DNA of 64,000 nucleotides from Oscillatoria sp. FACHB-1406 (GTDB lineage Bacteria > Cyanobacteriota > Cyanobacteriia > Cyanobacteriales > Spirulinaceae): the NCBI RefSeq assembly GCF_014698145.1, contig NZ_JACJSM010000003.1, positions 248,001 to 312,000 on the forward strand. The letters are read 5' to 3'. The notes below the pieces were generated by a model. The model was not told the DNA's origin. It saw nothing but the letters and a program-made list of their open reading frames with translations, and ran no database searches. The translations under genes and the position numbers were made by a program. Of the stretch, positions 1 to 8,271 are shown piece after piece (position 1 is the stretch's first letter; each line of letters opens with the position of its first letter).

Positions 1-113
1 TAAGCCATCGCTTCGGGATAGTTAAGTTTCAATCCTTTAGCTTTGCGTCTTTCGGCTAACAGAGCAGCCGTGAAAACGAGCAGTTTATCTTTTTCTTGAG
101 GAGTGAGTTGCAT
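1..113 (-). CDS. ureA: Urease gamma subunit, N-terminal part (cut by window edge)
   Basis: The minus strand from an ATG at 113 reads [20 protein letters not shown] and continues with [18 protein letters not shown], which is the conserved start of urease gamma. This subunit assembles with the beta and alpha subunits into the cytoplasmic nickel enzyme that hydrolyses urea. Only about 37 of the usual 100 residues are present, because the gene leaves the window on the left. It lies 88 bp downstream of ureD on the same strand, the usual cyanobacterial order ureD-ureA. The identification comes from recognising the family sequence. Confidence 0.9.
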   Translation of the reverse strand, partial: MQLTPQEKDKLLVFTAALLAERRKAKGLKLNYPEAMA

Positions 114-201
114 AAAAGAATTTGTGGCTAGTAATTCGTAATTTTTGGTGCGTAATTGGTAATGGAAAATTGGGAAGACGAAATAGAGAATCAATTAAGA
201 G

Positions 202-1056
202 CTATTGCCAAACGCGAGGTAAGATCGGAGAACTTTGGGCATTGGCAAGGCGCAAGAGTCGCCAAACTTCTATAAACCATTTCCTAACTTCGGCGGTTGA
301 ATCGCCTCGGTATCGACAGAGCAATCCGCCTGCTTGAGTGCGGGTTGCGCCAAACTGTCCGGCTTGAGATTTCTTTTGGATAATACCAGAGTCGATGAGA
401 TTTCTCACGCGCGCTAGCAATTCTTCAGAGACGGGTTTGCCGATGTAAATCAAGCTGCCGACGAGGGGATATCCGGCGAGGGCGTTAGCGCTGGTGCAGT
501 TTTCTTCGCTCCCTTGAAGGCGCTGGCGATCGATCCAGAGAGGTTTTCCTTGCTGCCAAATTTCAAAACGCGATCGCCATTCGCCGTGCAAAAATCGCTC
601 GTTGCGGGCGCTGCGTCCAAAGCGGGCGATCTCCCAACCCAGAAAACTCGCTCCCGGCGCGAGTTCGACGCGCGTCTGCTGTTGGTAATCTGCCCCCTCA
701 AAAAGAATGGTTTCCGGTGGCAACCATTCCAAACTCGCTTCGGGTTCGAGGTTAAACGCTGTGGTGTAGCGGGCGAGTTGACCGTTGCTGCGATAGACTT
801 TGGTAGCAGCGGGCGCAGTGATGAGGGCGCGGCTGTGGGGGAGGAGGTGGATAGTCGCAGAAAGGCGATCGCCCCCGACAATGCCCCCCGCTGTGTGTAA
901 CATAACCGTATGGCACACTTGCGGCCCTTCGGGGTAAAAAGGACGCTGCACTTTTAAGGGCGCTCGAGCGTAGGCGCGGGCGATGCGCGTTGCATCGTCG
1001 CAATGGCGGTAAACCAGATCGAGACAACCTTGCCAGCCTGATAGCTCGTCACTCAT
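202..1056 (-). CDS. ureD: Urease accessory protein UreD (UreH)
   Basis: 284 residues, the normal length of UreD. UreD acts with UreF and UreG as the chaperone scaffold that inserts nickel into apo-urease. Typical blocks are visible: PQVCHTVMLHTAGGIVGGD near residue 45, TAPAATKVYRS near 80, and LEWLPPETILFEGA near 110. It is the first urease gene seen on this strand, with ureA following after a short AT-rich gap (114-201) that holds imperfect GTAATT repeats. No nickel riboswitch or regulator site was recognised upstream. Confidence 0.92.
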   Translation of the reverse strand: MSDELSGWQGCLDLVYRHCDDATRIARAYARAPLKVQRPFYPEGPQVCHTVMLHTAGGIVGGDRLSATIHLLPHSRALITAPAATKVYRSNGQLARYTTAFNLEPEASLEWLPPETILFEGADYQQQTRVELAPGASFLGWEIARFGRSARNERFLHGEWRSRFEIWQQGKPLWIDRQRLQGSEENCTSANALAGYPLVGSLIYIGKPVSEELLARVRNLIDSGIIQKKSQAGQFGATRTQAGGLLCRYRGDSTAEVRKWFIEVWRLLRLANAQSSPILPRVWQ

Positions 1057-1137
1057 AATTTATTTACGATTTATTTATAGAATTGGAGAATTTCCAATTT
1101 ATCACCCAAAACTCGCTCATTTATAATTCATTTTGTA

Positions 1138-1596
1138 GTGGAATCTCAAACTGAAAAAACGATCCTTCCCGTCATTGGTTGGCGGGAGTTTTTATCGCTT
1201 CCCGAACTGGGAATCGACAAAATAAAAGCCAAAATCGACACGGGGGCGCGTTCTTCAGCTTTACACGCCTTTGATATCGAACATTTTGAACGAGATGGAG
1301 TTCCGAGCGTGCGTTTTAAAGTCCATCCCGAGCAGCGCAATGGTAACGTTACCGCGATCGCGGAAGCCCCGCTTTTAGACGAGCGCCACGTTCGCAATTC
1401 GGGCGGACAGACGCAAATGCGCCCGGTGATTCAAACGACGATTGGACTGGGGGAAAGACGTTGGGCGATCGAATTGACGCTTACCAATCGAGATGCAATG
1501 GGTTTTAGAATGCTCTTAGGACGGCAAGGAATACGTCGGCAGTTTTGGGTCGATGCGGGACGTTCCTTCCTCTGGAGCAGTGGGAAAGAAGTTTAA
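1138..1596 (+). CDS. RimB-like retropepsin-type aspartic protease (COG4067)
   Basis: 152 residues from a GTG start; no ATG lies near the conserved beginning. The segment KAKIDTGARSSALHA near residues 30-45 carries the DTGA-type catalytic motif of the retropepsin-like family known as the RimK-associated or 'ATP-dependent zinc' protease. In Pseudomonas the homologue RimB removes glutamates that RimK adds to ribosomal protein S6. It lies 18 bp upstream of rimK and is probably co-transcribed with it. Family assignment is firm; the S6 role is inferred from the neighbour and from known RimB biology. Confidence 0.85.
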   Translation: MESQTEKTILPVIGWREFLSLPELGIDKIKAKIDTGARSSALHAFDIEHFERDGVPSVRFKVHPEQRNGNVTAIAEAPLLDERHVRNSGGQTQMRPVIQTTIGLGERRWAIELTLTNRDAMGFRMLLGRQGIRRQFWVDAGRSFLWSSGKEV

Positions 1597-1614
1597 CTTT
1601 ATTAAAAAAGTACG

Positions 1615-2529
1615 ATGAAAATTGCCATCTTATCTCAAGATGCGTCTCTCTACTCGACTAAGCGGCTTTTAGATGCCGGAGAGAAGCAGGGACACGAAAT
1701 GCGCGCGATTAACTATTTGCGCTGTTATATGAATATAACGTCCCACAAGCCGACGATTATGTATCAAGGCAAACCGTTAGAAGATTTTGATGCAGTTATC
1801 CCGCGTATTGGAGCCTCGAGAACGTTTTACGGGACGGCAGTGGTGAGACAGTTTGAGGTGATGGGGGTATTCAGTACGAATGACTCGCAGGCAATTTCGC
1901 GATCGCGCGATAAGTTGCGCTGCCTGCAAATCCTTGCTCGTAAAGGCATCGGACTGCCGGTTACGGGTTTTGCCCACGCCACAGAAGATATCGACGGTTT
2001 AATCGAAACAGTGGGCGGTGCGCCTTTGGTGATTAAATTGTTAGAAGGAACTCAAGGAATTGGGGTGGTTTTAGCGGAAACGCAGCAAGCAGCAAAGTCA
2101 GTGATCGAAGCCTTTCGCGGTTTGGATGCCAATATTTTGGTGCAAGAATATATCAAGGAAGCGGGAGGGGCAGATTTGCGCTGTTTCGTTGTCGGTGATA
2201 AGGTTGTAGCGGCAATGAAACGCCAGGGCGCGCCGGGAGAATTTCGCTCGAACTTGCATCGCGGCGGCAAAGCGGAGAAAGTCAAGCTAACGCCAGAGGA
2301 ACGCAGTACGGCCGTGCGATCGGCTAAAGCAATGGGACTGCGCGTGGCGGGAGTAGACTTGTTGCGCTCCAATCACGGTCCAGTGGTTATGGAAGTGAAC
2401 TCTTCCCCCGGACTGGAGGGAATTGAAAAGGCGACGGGGGTTGATGTGGCAGGGAAGACGATCGAGTTTGTGGCAAAAAGTGCAGCCGAGGCGAAAAACC
2501 GCGCGCCGCTCGATCGCGTTCAATATTAG
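1615..2529 (+). CDS. rimK: Ribosomal protein S6--L-glutamate ligase (ATP-grasp)
   Basis: 304 residues, full length for RimK. This ATP-grasp enzyme adds glutamate residues to the C-terminus of ribosomal protein S6. Visible are the N-terminal [18 protein letters not shown] block, the nucleotide-binding segment [19 protein letters not shown] near 142-160, [20 protein letters not shown] near 175-195, and the metal/ATP site [15 protein letters not shown] near 260-274. It is the middle gene of a tight operon with a RimB-like protease upstream and a zinc amidohydrolase 24 bp downstream. Some RimK homologues make polyglutamate, so the substrate is not certain. Confidence 0.93.
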   Translation: MKIAILSQDASLYSTKRLLDAGEKQGHEMRAINYLRCYMNITSHKPTIMYQGKPLEDFDAVIPRIGASRTFYGTAVVRQFEVMGVFSTNDSQAISRSRDKLRCLQILARKGIGLPVTGFAHATEDIDGLIETVGGAPLVIKLLEGTQGIGVVLAETQQAAKSVIEAFRGLDANILVQEYIKEAGGADLRCFVVGDKVVAAMKRQGAPGEFRSNLHRGGKAEKVKLTPEERSTAVRSAKAMGLRVAGVDLLRSNHGPVVMEVNSSPGLEGIEKATGVDVAGKTIEFVAKSAAEAKNRAPLDRVQY

Positions 2530-2553
2530 CGATAAGGAGATAGCAAGCGACGA

Positions 2554-3564
2554 GTGACGGGAGAAAAAGTAGGGGAGAATCGCTCCGAAGAGGGAGGCAA
2601 TAGGCTCGTTATTGCGGGTCGCGCGATCGCCCCCGGACGGCGCTACCGCTTAGAAATTCCCGTCGCTTCCCTGCCGACGCAAACTTTACTCTCTCTACCC
2701 GTTATCGTCATCAACGGTTGCGAACCCGGGCCGAGGTTATGGTTGAGCGCTGCGATTCACGGCGATGAAATTAACGGCGTAGAAATTATTCACCAAGTTT
2801 TGCAGCACGTCCGACCGGAAAATCTGCGCGGTACGCTGATTGCCGTTCCCATCGTTAATGTTTTTGGTTTTATCGCTCAATCTCGCTATCTCCCCGATCG
2901 CCGGGATCTCAATCGTTGCTTTCCCGGTTCGCCGACGGGTTCCCTCGCTTCCCGTCTCGCTCACCTGTTTATGACAGAAGTTGTCCGCCACAGTACCCAC
3001 GGGATCGATCTGCATACAGCCTCCGATCGCCGCACGAATTTACCTCAGATTCGCGCCAATATTGAAGATGAGGAAACCCATCGCTGTGCGAGGGCCTTCA
3101 GCGCGCCCGTAACGCTACACGCCACCATTCGCGATGGTTCCTTGCGCCAAGCCGCCGCCCAGCGCAATATTCCGACCCTCCTCTACGAAGCGGGCGAAAT
3201 TCTCCGCTTCGATCCCGAATCGATTCGCATTGGGGTTGAAGGCATTTTGCGCGTGATGGCTCACCTGCAAATGCACGATTCTTTTATTTTGTCAACCCCC
3301 GTATCGACGGTGGAAATCGTCGCCTCGAAATGGATTCGCGCTTCTCGTAGCGGTATTTTGCACGTCAAAGTCGCGTTAGGCGAACGAGTCCAGAAAAAGC
3401 AACTGCTGGGGAAGATTACCGATGCGTTTAGCGAACGCACGACTCATGTACGCGCGCCCTTCGTTGGAATTGTCATCGGGTTTTGCCATAATCCCCTCGT
3501 CAATCAGGGAGACGGCGTTTTTCACCTCGGCGCGATCGGCTCGACCGAGAAAGCGATGGAGTGA
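2554..3564 (+). CDS. Succinylglutamate desuccinylase/aspartoacylase family protein (COG3608)
   Basis: 336 residues from GTG at 2554. The zinc-carboxypeptidase-like fold is indicated by AAIHGDEINGVEI near residue 67 (His and Glu ligands of the HxxE motif), by RRDLNRCFPG near 114-123 and by GIDLHTA near 150 (third ligand His). The C-terminal part (about 250-330, with LHVKVALGERVQKKQLLG) resembles a biotinyl/lipoyl-like beta domain common in this family. It follows rimK by 24 bp. Together with the RimB-like protease this makes a three-gene set that could add and trim glutamyl residues. Its exact substrate is unknown. Confidence 0.8.
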   Translation: MTGEKVGENRSEEGGNRLVIAGRAIAPGRRYRLEIPVASLPTQTLLSLPVIVINGCEPGPRLWLSAAIHGDEINGVEIIHQVLQHVRPENLRGTLIAVPIVNVFGFIAQSRYLPDRRDLNRCFPGSPTGSLASRLAHLFMTEVVRHSTHGIDLHTASDRRTNLPQIRANIEDEETHRCARAFSAPVTLHATIRDGSLRQAAAQRNIPTLLYEAGEILRFDPESIRIGVEGILRVMAHLQMHDSFILSTPVSTVEIVASKWIRASRSGILHVKVALGERVQKKQLLGKITDAFSERTTHVRAPFVGIVIGFCHNPLVNQGDGVFHLGAIGSTEKAME

Positions 3565-3621
3565 CGCTATAATTAAAGATTCACGCTCTCGCGAGTTTTA
3601 AAATCGAATCCTGGGATTGAG

Positions 3622-4089
3622 ATGGGCGAAAAAGACGACGGGTTTAAAATTATTAGCGATAATCGTCAAGCGCGTTACCTCTACGAAATTCTCGAAACCT
3701 ACGAGGCGGGAATTGAGTTGGTGGGAACGGAAGTGAAATCGATTCGCGCCGGACGGGTGAATTTGCGGGATGCTTACGGATTAATTCGCAATGGCGAAGC
3801 ATGGCTGTTGAACGGGCATATTTCCCCCTATCAAGCCAGTGGCGATTATTTTAACCACGATCCGCGCCGCACGCGCAAGTTATTGTTAAAGCGCAAGGAA
3901 ATTAGCAAGTTAGTCGGACAGTTGGAACAGCAAGGTTTAACGCTGGTTCCGTTGAAGATGTATTTTAAGCGCGGTTGGGTGAAGGTGAGTTTGGGCTTAG
4001 GGCGCGGCAAGAAATTGCACGATAAGCGCGAGGCGATTAAGGAACGCGATGATAAGCGACAAATGCAGCGCGCGCTCAAACAGTTTTAA
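3622..4089 (+). CDS. smpB: SsrA-binding protein SmpB
   Basis: 155 residues, normal length. SmpB binds tmRNA and brings it to stalled ribosomes for trans-translation. Conserved blocks are DNRQARYLYEILETYEAGI near 14-32, GTEVKSIRAGRVNLRDAY near 36-53, and the basic tail GRGKKLHDKREAIKERD near 126-142. It is the fourth plus-strand gene in a row after the rim genes, separated from the third by 57 bp. No tmRNA gene was recognised in this window. Confidence 0.95.
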   Translation: MGEKDDGFKIISDNRQARYLYEILETYEAGIELVGTEVKSIRAGRVNLRDAYGLIRNGEAWLLNGHISPYQASGDYFNHDPRRTRKLLLKRKEISKLVGQLEQQGLTLVPLKMYFKRGWVKVSLGLGRGKKLHDKREAIKERDDKRQMQRALKQF

Positions 4090-4110
4090 CTTTTGAGGGG
4101 ATTTTGGGAA

Positions 4111-4155
4111 TTAAATCACTCTGAAAAAAGTAAAATCGCTGTCGAATTCCGAAAG
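4111..4155 (+). repeat. 45-bp direct repeat, left copy (IS-end-like)
   Basis: Begins TTAAATCACTCTGAAAAAAG and ends GAATTCCGAAAG. It matches 4816-4860 at about 39 of 45 positions in the same orientation. Its first part also matches the left end of the IS at 55695-55721. The two copies bracket the toxin-antitoxin pair. Confidence 0.8.
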
Positions 4156-4214
4156 GTAGGCTTACACTCGGATGGCTCAATCTGGCTTTGTAAATAGCTT
4201 GCTAACAACTACAG

Positions 4215-4505
4215 CTATTTACGGCTTTTCCAGTATCCAGGTTTTCGGCTACAATGCATCACTGCCAAAATCAGAATGTAGTCTTGCTCGATTGTATAGA
4301 GAATCCCATAGGGAAATTTGCGCGTCATACATCGCCGAATATCCTCATCAATCGCGATATAACGAGTAGGCGATTCTCTAATCCGATAAACTGCATCCTC
4401 AATAGCATTGATAAATGCCTGCGCCAACTCAACCCGCTGTTCTAAATAGTATTGAACAGCCTCAGCATATTCTGTGAGAGCTTCAGTGTGAAAGACATAC
4501 CTCAT
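4215..4505 (-). CDS. ParE/RelE-family toxin
   Basis: 96 residues, typical for the ParE/RelE plasmid-stabilisation superfamily. The start MRYVFHTEALTEYAEAVQYY and later KFPYGILYTIEQDYILILAVMHCSRKPGYW are the classic N- and C-terminal signatures of the fold. Toxins of this family poison gyrase or cleave mRNA on the ribosome; which applies here cannot be read. The start overlaps the end of the upstream antitoxin by 4 bp (ATGA arrangement), so the two are translationally coupled. Both lie between 45-bp direct repeats. Confidence 0.85.
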   Translation of the reverse strand: MRYVFHTEALTEYAEAVQYYLEQRVELAQAFINAIEDAVYRIRESPTRYIAIDEDIRRCMTRKFPYGILYTIEQDYILILAVMHCSRKPGYWKSRK

Positions 4506-4732
4506 TGCTCGAGCAACCGCCTAACTCGAGCTAAACCTTCTTCTCCTGGAATGGGCTGCACAGAACCGTTACGAATCCGATCTCGTCGTTTCTTGGCTTC
4601 AGTAACCCAAGTTGCCTGAACGGTTGGATCGGTCTCAAACTCTAGGCTTTCGACTAGCTTGTCTGCTAGAAGCGCCCTAGAAACACTAGGGAGAGCTAAG
4701 AGTTCTTCTGTTAACTGCTCAATTGACCGCAT
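4502..4732 (-). CDS. Antitoxin, addiction-module component family
   Basis: 76 residues. The start MRSIEQLTEELLALPSVSRA followed by LLADKLVESLE is typical of the short helical 'putative addiction module component' antitoxins that pair with ParE/RelE toxins. The middle contains the acidic and basic helices usual for toxin wrapping (TWVTEAKKRRDRIRNG). It is upstream of and overlaps the toxin by 4 bp. As in related pairs it probably represses its own promoter, but no operator was identified. Confidence 0.82.
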   Translation of the reverse strand: MRSIEQLTEELLALPSVSRALLADKLVESLEFETDPTVQATWVTEAKKRRDRIRNGSVQPIPGEEGLARVRRLLEQ

Positions 4733-5097
4733 AGATCCTCACAGGATAGAAAATCTTGTTTACAATTTTAGCAAAATTCCACCTATCAACGTATTTGCCT
4801 TTCCCCTTATCCCGCTTAAATCACTCTGGGGAAAGTAAAATCGTTAGCGAATTCCGAAAGTCTCACTGAAACTAGAATTTCGCGATGCAGCTTTGTAAAT
4901 AACGGTGAAGTCGATCGGCAATAGGCACTTTTAAGGCGCAGCAGAGTATTTTGATTGCCGCTCCAACGAAGCTTAGAGTAAAAAATTTAGCACCTCAATA
5001 AATTTGAAAATAGTCTGACATAGAATCGAGATTTTCTAATGGATAGTAGAGAAGCTATATGCCGAGATTTTATCATTCACAATTTATACCTCATCAT
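4733..5097. other. Intergenic region with one IS-end-like repeat
   Basis: A 365-bp gap between the antitoxin and the adenylate cyclase. It holds the right 45-bp direct repeat (4816-4860), preceded by TTATCCCGCTTAAATCACTC, which closely copies the terminal inverted repeat of the IS at 55687. The rest is AT-rich with heptamer-like CATCATTCATAATT sequence near 5090. No gene was recognised. Confidence 0.6.
4816..4860 (+). repeat. 45-bp direct repeat, right copy (IS-end-like)
   Basis: Begins TTAAATCACTCTGGGGAAAG and ends GAATTCCGAAAG. It is preceded at 4808-4815 by TTATCCCGC-type sequence, which extends the match to the left TIR of the 55.7-kb IS. It is in the same orientation as the copy at 4111-4155. 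Confidence 0.8.
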
Positions 5098-7449
5098 TCA
5101 TAATTTCCCAACCAGCCAATAAGTATCCATTTTGCCTTTCCCTTTAATTGGAATTTGACCGCGATACTCAAATTTGTAGTGCGATCGCAAACTATCCCGA
5201 ACCGCTTGCGTCACCTGAATGCGTCCGGGAACGCCATGAGATTCCATACGGCTGGCAATATTCACCGTATCGCCCCAAAGATCGTAGATGAATTTTTTAA
5301 GGCCGATCACGCCAGCAACGACCGGGCCGGTGTGAATGCCAACGCGAATGCTTAAATTGAAGTTGCGATCGCCGTTAAACTGCGCGATCGCATCCTGAAC
5401 GTCGAGGGCGAAATCAGCCACCGCTGCAATATTATTAGGATGGTGTTCGGGAATGCCGCTTACAAGCATATAAGCATCGCCAATCGTCTTAATCTTCTCG
5501 AGTTTGTGCAATTCCGTCAGGCGATCGAACTGGGAAAAAATATCGTTCAATAAGTTCACCAACTCCAGCGGCGATAATTCGCCCGCAATCCCCGTAAACC
5601 CTACGATATCGGCAAATAAAACGGTAGCTCTATCGAATTTTTCGGCAATGGTTCGATCGTTGAGCTTTAGTTTCGCCGCGATTTTAGCCGGAAGAATATT
5701 TAACAATAACCGTTCTGCCCGCTGCTGTTGGTCTCGCAAAGCAAGTTCGGTAGCAAGGCGTTGGGTGATATCGCGAAACATCGCCTGAATCGCAATCTCT
5801 TCCCCTTTGCCCTGCTTGCTACTAATACTCCCTTCAATCTCGATCCGTCGATTGGCAATAGTCAGGAGCGTCGTTCGCATTTGTTCGATTCTTTCGCCGT
5901 ACAAAGCTCGGCGGAAGTTCTTAGCAAACTCAATCCTTTGCCCGAGCGGCAGCAGATCGAACATCGATCTTTGTTTGAGTTCTTGCCAACTGTAACCGAG
6001 GGCTTGCTGACAAGCGCGATTGGCATACAGAAATCGACCGCGAACGTCAAACGACCAAATTAAATCGCTCGCGTTTTCAAACAAATCGCGATAGCGTTCC
6101 TCGCTTTCTGCTAAAGCTGCTTCTGCTCGCTTGCGCTGAAAAAATTGTGCTAAGTTCGTTCCGATCGTATCCAGAATTTGCAGCAGATTTTCATCGGGGG
6201 ATTTAGCTTCGGAATTGAGAAAGAGCATGACCCCATACTTATCTTGTCCGCTTTTAATCGGAATCGCTAGCATCAAGGAATGTTGCGATCCCGCAGGGCT
6301 TCGCGAAGCGGCACGCGCGTTGAGAGGCATCTCCTGCGAACCTCCATCGAGGATCGAGAGAATGCACCATTGGGGCTGACCGGACTGCCAAGCATAACGG
6401 GCTAAATTTTCGCGCTCGGTGTTCGTTTGCGCTTGTAGTTGCCAAGTGCGGACTTCCTCCGACGGTTTCTGCCAAGTTGCAACGGGTTTTAAGTCGAGCG
6501 AAATTTCGGATTCGACCAACCACATTTCTCCAGTCAGCCAATCTAAATTTTCGCAGAGCGTTTCGAGAATGGGCTGTAGAGCGAGTTCGACGCTAGCAGA
6601 GGTGGATAGGATTTGAGCGACTCGATACTGGGCGGCAACTCGTCGCTGAGCCTGCCGAGTGGCGGTAATATCGCGACCGATGTAGAGAAATTCGCTGCCG
6701 CTGTGGGGATCCGCAGCGATGGAAGAGCAAGAAAAGGCGACCAAAAGTTGTTTGCCGGTTTTGGTCGAACAGTGCATCTCCAGTTCTCGAATGGATTCCG
6801 AGCGCGTTGTTAGCGACTGATGCAGTTCCTCAAAAACGAAGCGTTCGTCAGTAATAATGCGGGTAATCGGCTGACCGATCGATTCGGAGCGAGCGTAGCC
6901 GAACCACTCTAAGGCGGAGCGATTGACGGTTTTGATGATGCCATCGGCTCGCACGACGAAAAGCGCATCGGCGATCGATTCGATGACTTTATGTATATAT
7001 TCGTGAGAAGCCTCGAGGGAGGCCATCATCAAGCTCATTTCGTTCGTGCTTTGCACGAGAGTTTGCTCGAGGTTCATGCGATCGCTGACGTTCTCGAGGG
7101 TTGCGAGCAGTTTGGGGGGCGACTCGCAGTGCGCTCGCAAACACACGATTTGTAAGTCTAAGTAGGCAACTGTCCCCTGTACGGACGGTTCATGAAACGT
7201 CCCGAGCGATCGCGCGATCGCTCTAATCTCAAATCGCTCGCTTTCGCCTCGAACGATCGCTTCAAGGCAATCTTCAGCACCGAACAGTTCCGGAAAGCCC
7301 GAGCGGATATCTTCCCCCGCTCGTAACAGTTCCGGGGACTCGACAAAGCTACAAGCGCGTGCTGATGTTCTAACAACTCGCAGTTCGGGATCCAGTAAGA
7401 CGTACTCAATCCCTCGGGCGGATAAGAGTTCCTCTATAGCTTCGTGCAT
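5098..7449 (-). CDS. Class III adenylate cyclase with PAS and GAF sensor domains
   Basis: 783 residues without evident membrane helices. A PAS-like N-terminus is followed by a PAS domain (about 150-270), a GAF domain (about 290-440), a second PAS (about 455-570) and a C-terminal class III cyclase domain (about 600-780). In the cyclase the metal-binding Asp residues lie in FADIVGF (about D614) and GDAYM (about D658). The purine-selecting Lys (KIKTIGDAY, about K654) and Asp (DLWGDTVN, about D723), and the catalytic Asn and Arg (TVNIASRM), are all present, which predicts ATP rather than GTP. A REP-like DNA insert (6285-6312) adds about ten residues to the GAF domain. It probably makes cAMP in response to a small ligand or light; the signal is unknown. 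Confidence 0.9.
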   Translation of the reverse strand: MHEAIEELLSARGIEYVLLDPELRVVRTSARACSFVESPELLRAGEDIRSGFPELFGAEDCLEAIVRGESERFEIRAIARSLGTFHEPSVQGTVAYLDLQIVCLRAHCESPPKLLATLENVSDRMNLEQTLVQSTNEMSLMMASLEASHEYIHKVIESIADALFVVRADGIIKTVNRSALEWFGYARSESIGQPITRIITDERFVFEELHQSLTTRSESIRELEMHCSTKTGKQLLVAFSCSSIAADPHSGSEFLYIGRDITATRQAQRRVAAQYRVAQILSTSASVELALQPILETLCENLDWLTGEMWLVESEISLDLKPVATWQKPSEEVRTWQLQAQTNTERENLARYAWQSGQPQWCILSILDGGSQEMPLNARAASRSPAGSQHSLMLAIPIKSGQDKYGVMLFLNSEAKSPDENLLQILDTIGTNLAQFFQRKRAEAALAESEERYRDLFENASDLIWSFDVRGRFLYANRACQQALGYSWQELKQRSMFDLLPLGQRIEFAKNFRRALYGERIEQMRTTLLTIANRRIEIEGSISSKQGKGEEIAIQAMFRDITQRLATELALRDQQQRAERLLLNILPAKIAAKLKLNDRTIAEKFDRATVLFADIVGFTGIAGELSPLELVNLLNDIFSQFDRLTELHKLEKIKTIGDAYMLVSGIPEHHPNNIAAVADFALDVQDAIAQFNGDRNFNLSIRVGIHTGPVVAGVIGLKKFIYDLWGDTVNIASRMESHGVPGRIQVTQAVRDSLRSHYKFEYRGQIPIKGKGKMDTYWLVGKL
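6285..6312. repeat. REP-like short repeat inside a coding sequence
   Basis: GCGATCCCGCAGGGCTTCGC followed by GAAGCGGC. It contains complementary arms and is read in frame as part of AASRSPAGSQ in the GAF domain of the adenylate cyclase. A relative sits at 22836-22867, also inside a gene. Confidence 0.6.
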
Positions 7450-7722
7450 AATTGCTCGTAGGGATAGATGCAGTTCGGGTTCGCTAACTGAAAAATACTA
7501 CTTCTATTTTTCCCTAAAATTTGCATTTTTTAGCTTCAAAAACTAGAAAAAATACAGAAAAGTTGAGAAATTTTGATAAAAGCTCTCCTGTATTTTTAGA
7601 GATCGATCTCCGTAATTACACGGCAGATTCGGGTTCAGACTCGATAATAGTTTTTCTCGGTTCAGAGAAATTAAGGATTAACCATCCATTGGATTATCCG
7701 CATTCTTCAAGATTTACCCGTT

Positions 7723-8265
7723 TCAGGAGGCGGATAAAGGCTGGAGCATTTTGCGAGCGAGAGTATCAAAAATTCCTTGGACGTTTTCTCCCGTTTTAGC
7801 TGAAGTCTTGTAAAGGGCTAAAACCTGCTCCGTTTGTTGGTTGCGCGCCAGTTCTGCAAGCTTCTCTAACTTTTGAGGTTCGACCAAATCGGTCTTATTC
7901 AACGTGAGGATAATGATTCCCTTCGGATTAACCGAGAGAAAAAGTTTAATATGGTCGCAGAAGCGTTCGATTGTTTCCGGGCGAGTGACATCGCCTACGA
8001 TTAATGCTCCTTTTGCACCTTGTAGGTAACTCGGCGCGATCGACTTAAATTTTGTGTGACCTTCGAGATCCCAAATTAACAACTTAACGTTCTTAGGAGT
8101 TCCAGAGCGATCGCCGATCGCTTCCACAACTTTATGAGAAATCTTCACGCCAACCGTAGAGAGATACTGATCGCTAAACTGCCCATCAACAAAGCGGCGA
8201 ATCAGACTGGTTTTGCCCACGCCAAAGTCGCCGATCGTACACATTTTTTGAGAAATTATTGTCAT
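7723..8265 (-). CDS. Ras/Rab-like small GTPase
   Basis: 180 residues, a single G domain. The P-loop is GDFGVGKTS (residues 12-20), switch I carries YLSTVGVKI (Thr near 37), G3 is WDLEGHTKF (Asp66, Gly69), G4 is NKTD (123-126) and G5 is TSAKTG (154-159). This is the arrangement of Rab and MglA-type GTPases. The position of the catalytic Gln of Ras/Rab is His70 here, which may mean slow intrinsic hydrolysis and dependence on a partner. There is no lipidation motif at the C-terminus. It starts 6 bp after the end of the OmpA/roadblock-like gene, so the two are almost certainly co-transcribed and likely functional partners. Confidence 0.9.
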   Translation of the reverse strand: MTIISQKMCTIGDFGVGKTSLIRRFVDGQFSDQYLSTVGVKISHKVVEAIGDRSGTPKNVKLLIWDLEGHTKFKSIAPSYLQGAKGALIVGDVTRPETIERFCDHIKLFLSVNPKGIIILTLNKTDLVEPQKLEKLAELARNQQTEQVLALYKTSAKTGENVQGIFDTLARKMLQPLSAS

Positions 8266-8271
8266 TAAAGT

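Noticed and set aside
450-881. Open frame antisense to and overlapping ureD
   Set aside because: GC-rich shadow of ureD with no family resemblance.
4172-4369. Plus-strand frame over the toxin gene
   Set aside because: Antisense to a recognisable ParE toxin; no conserved features.
7521-7799. Plus-strand frame between the cyclase and the GTPase
   Set aside because: It overlaps the 3' end of the GTPase gene on the opposite strand and has low-complexity AT-rich codons.
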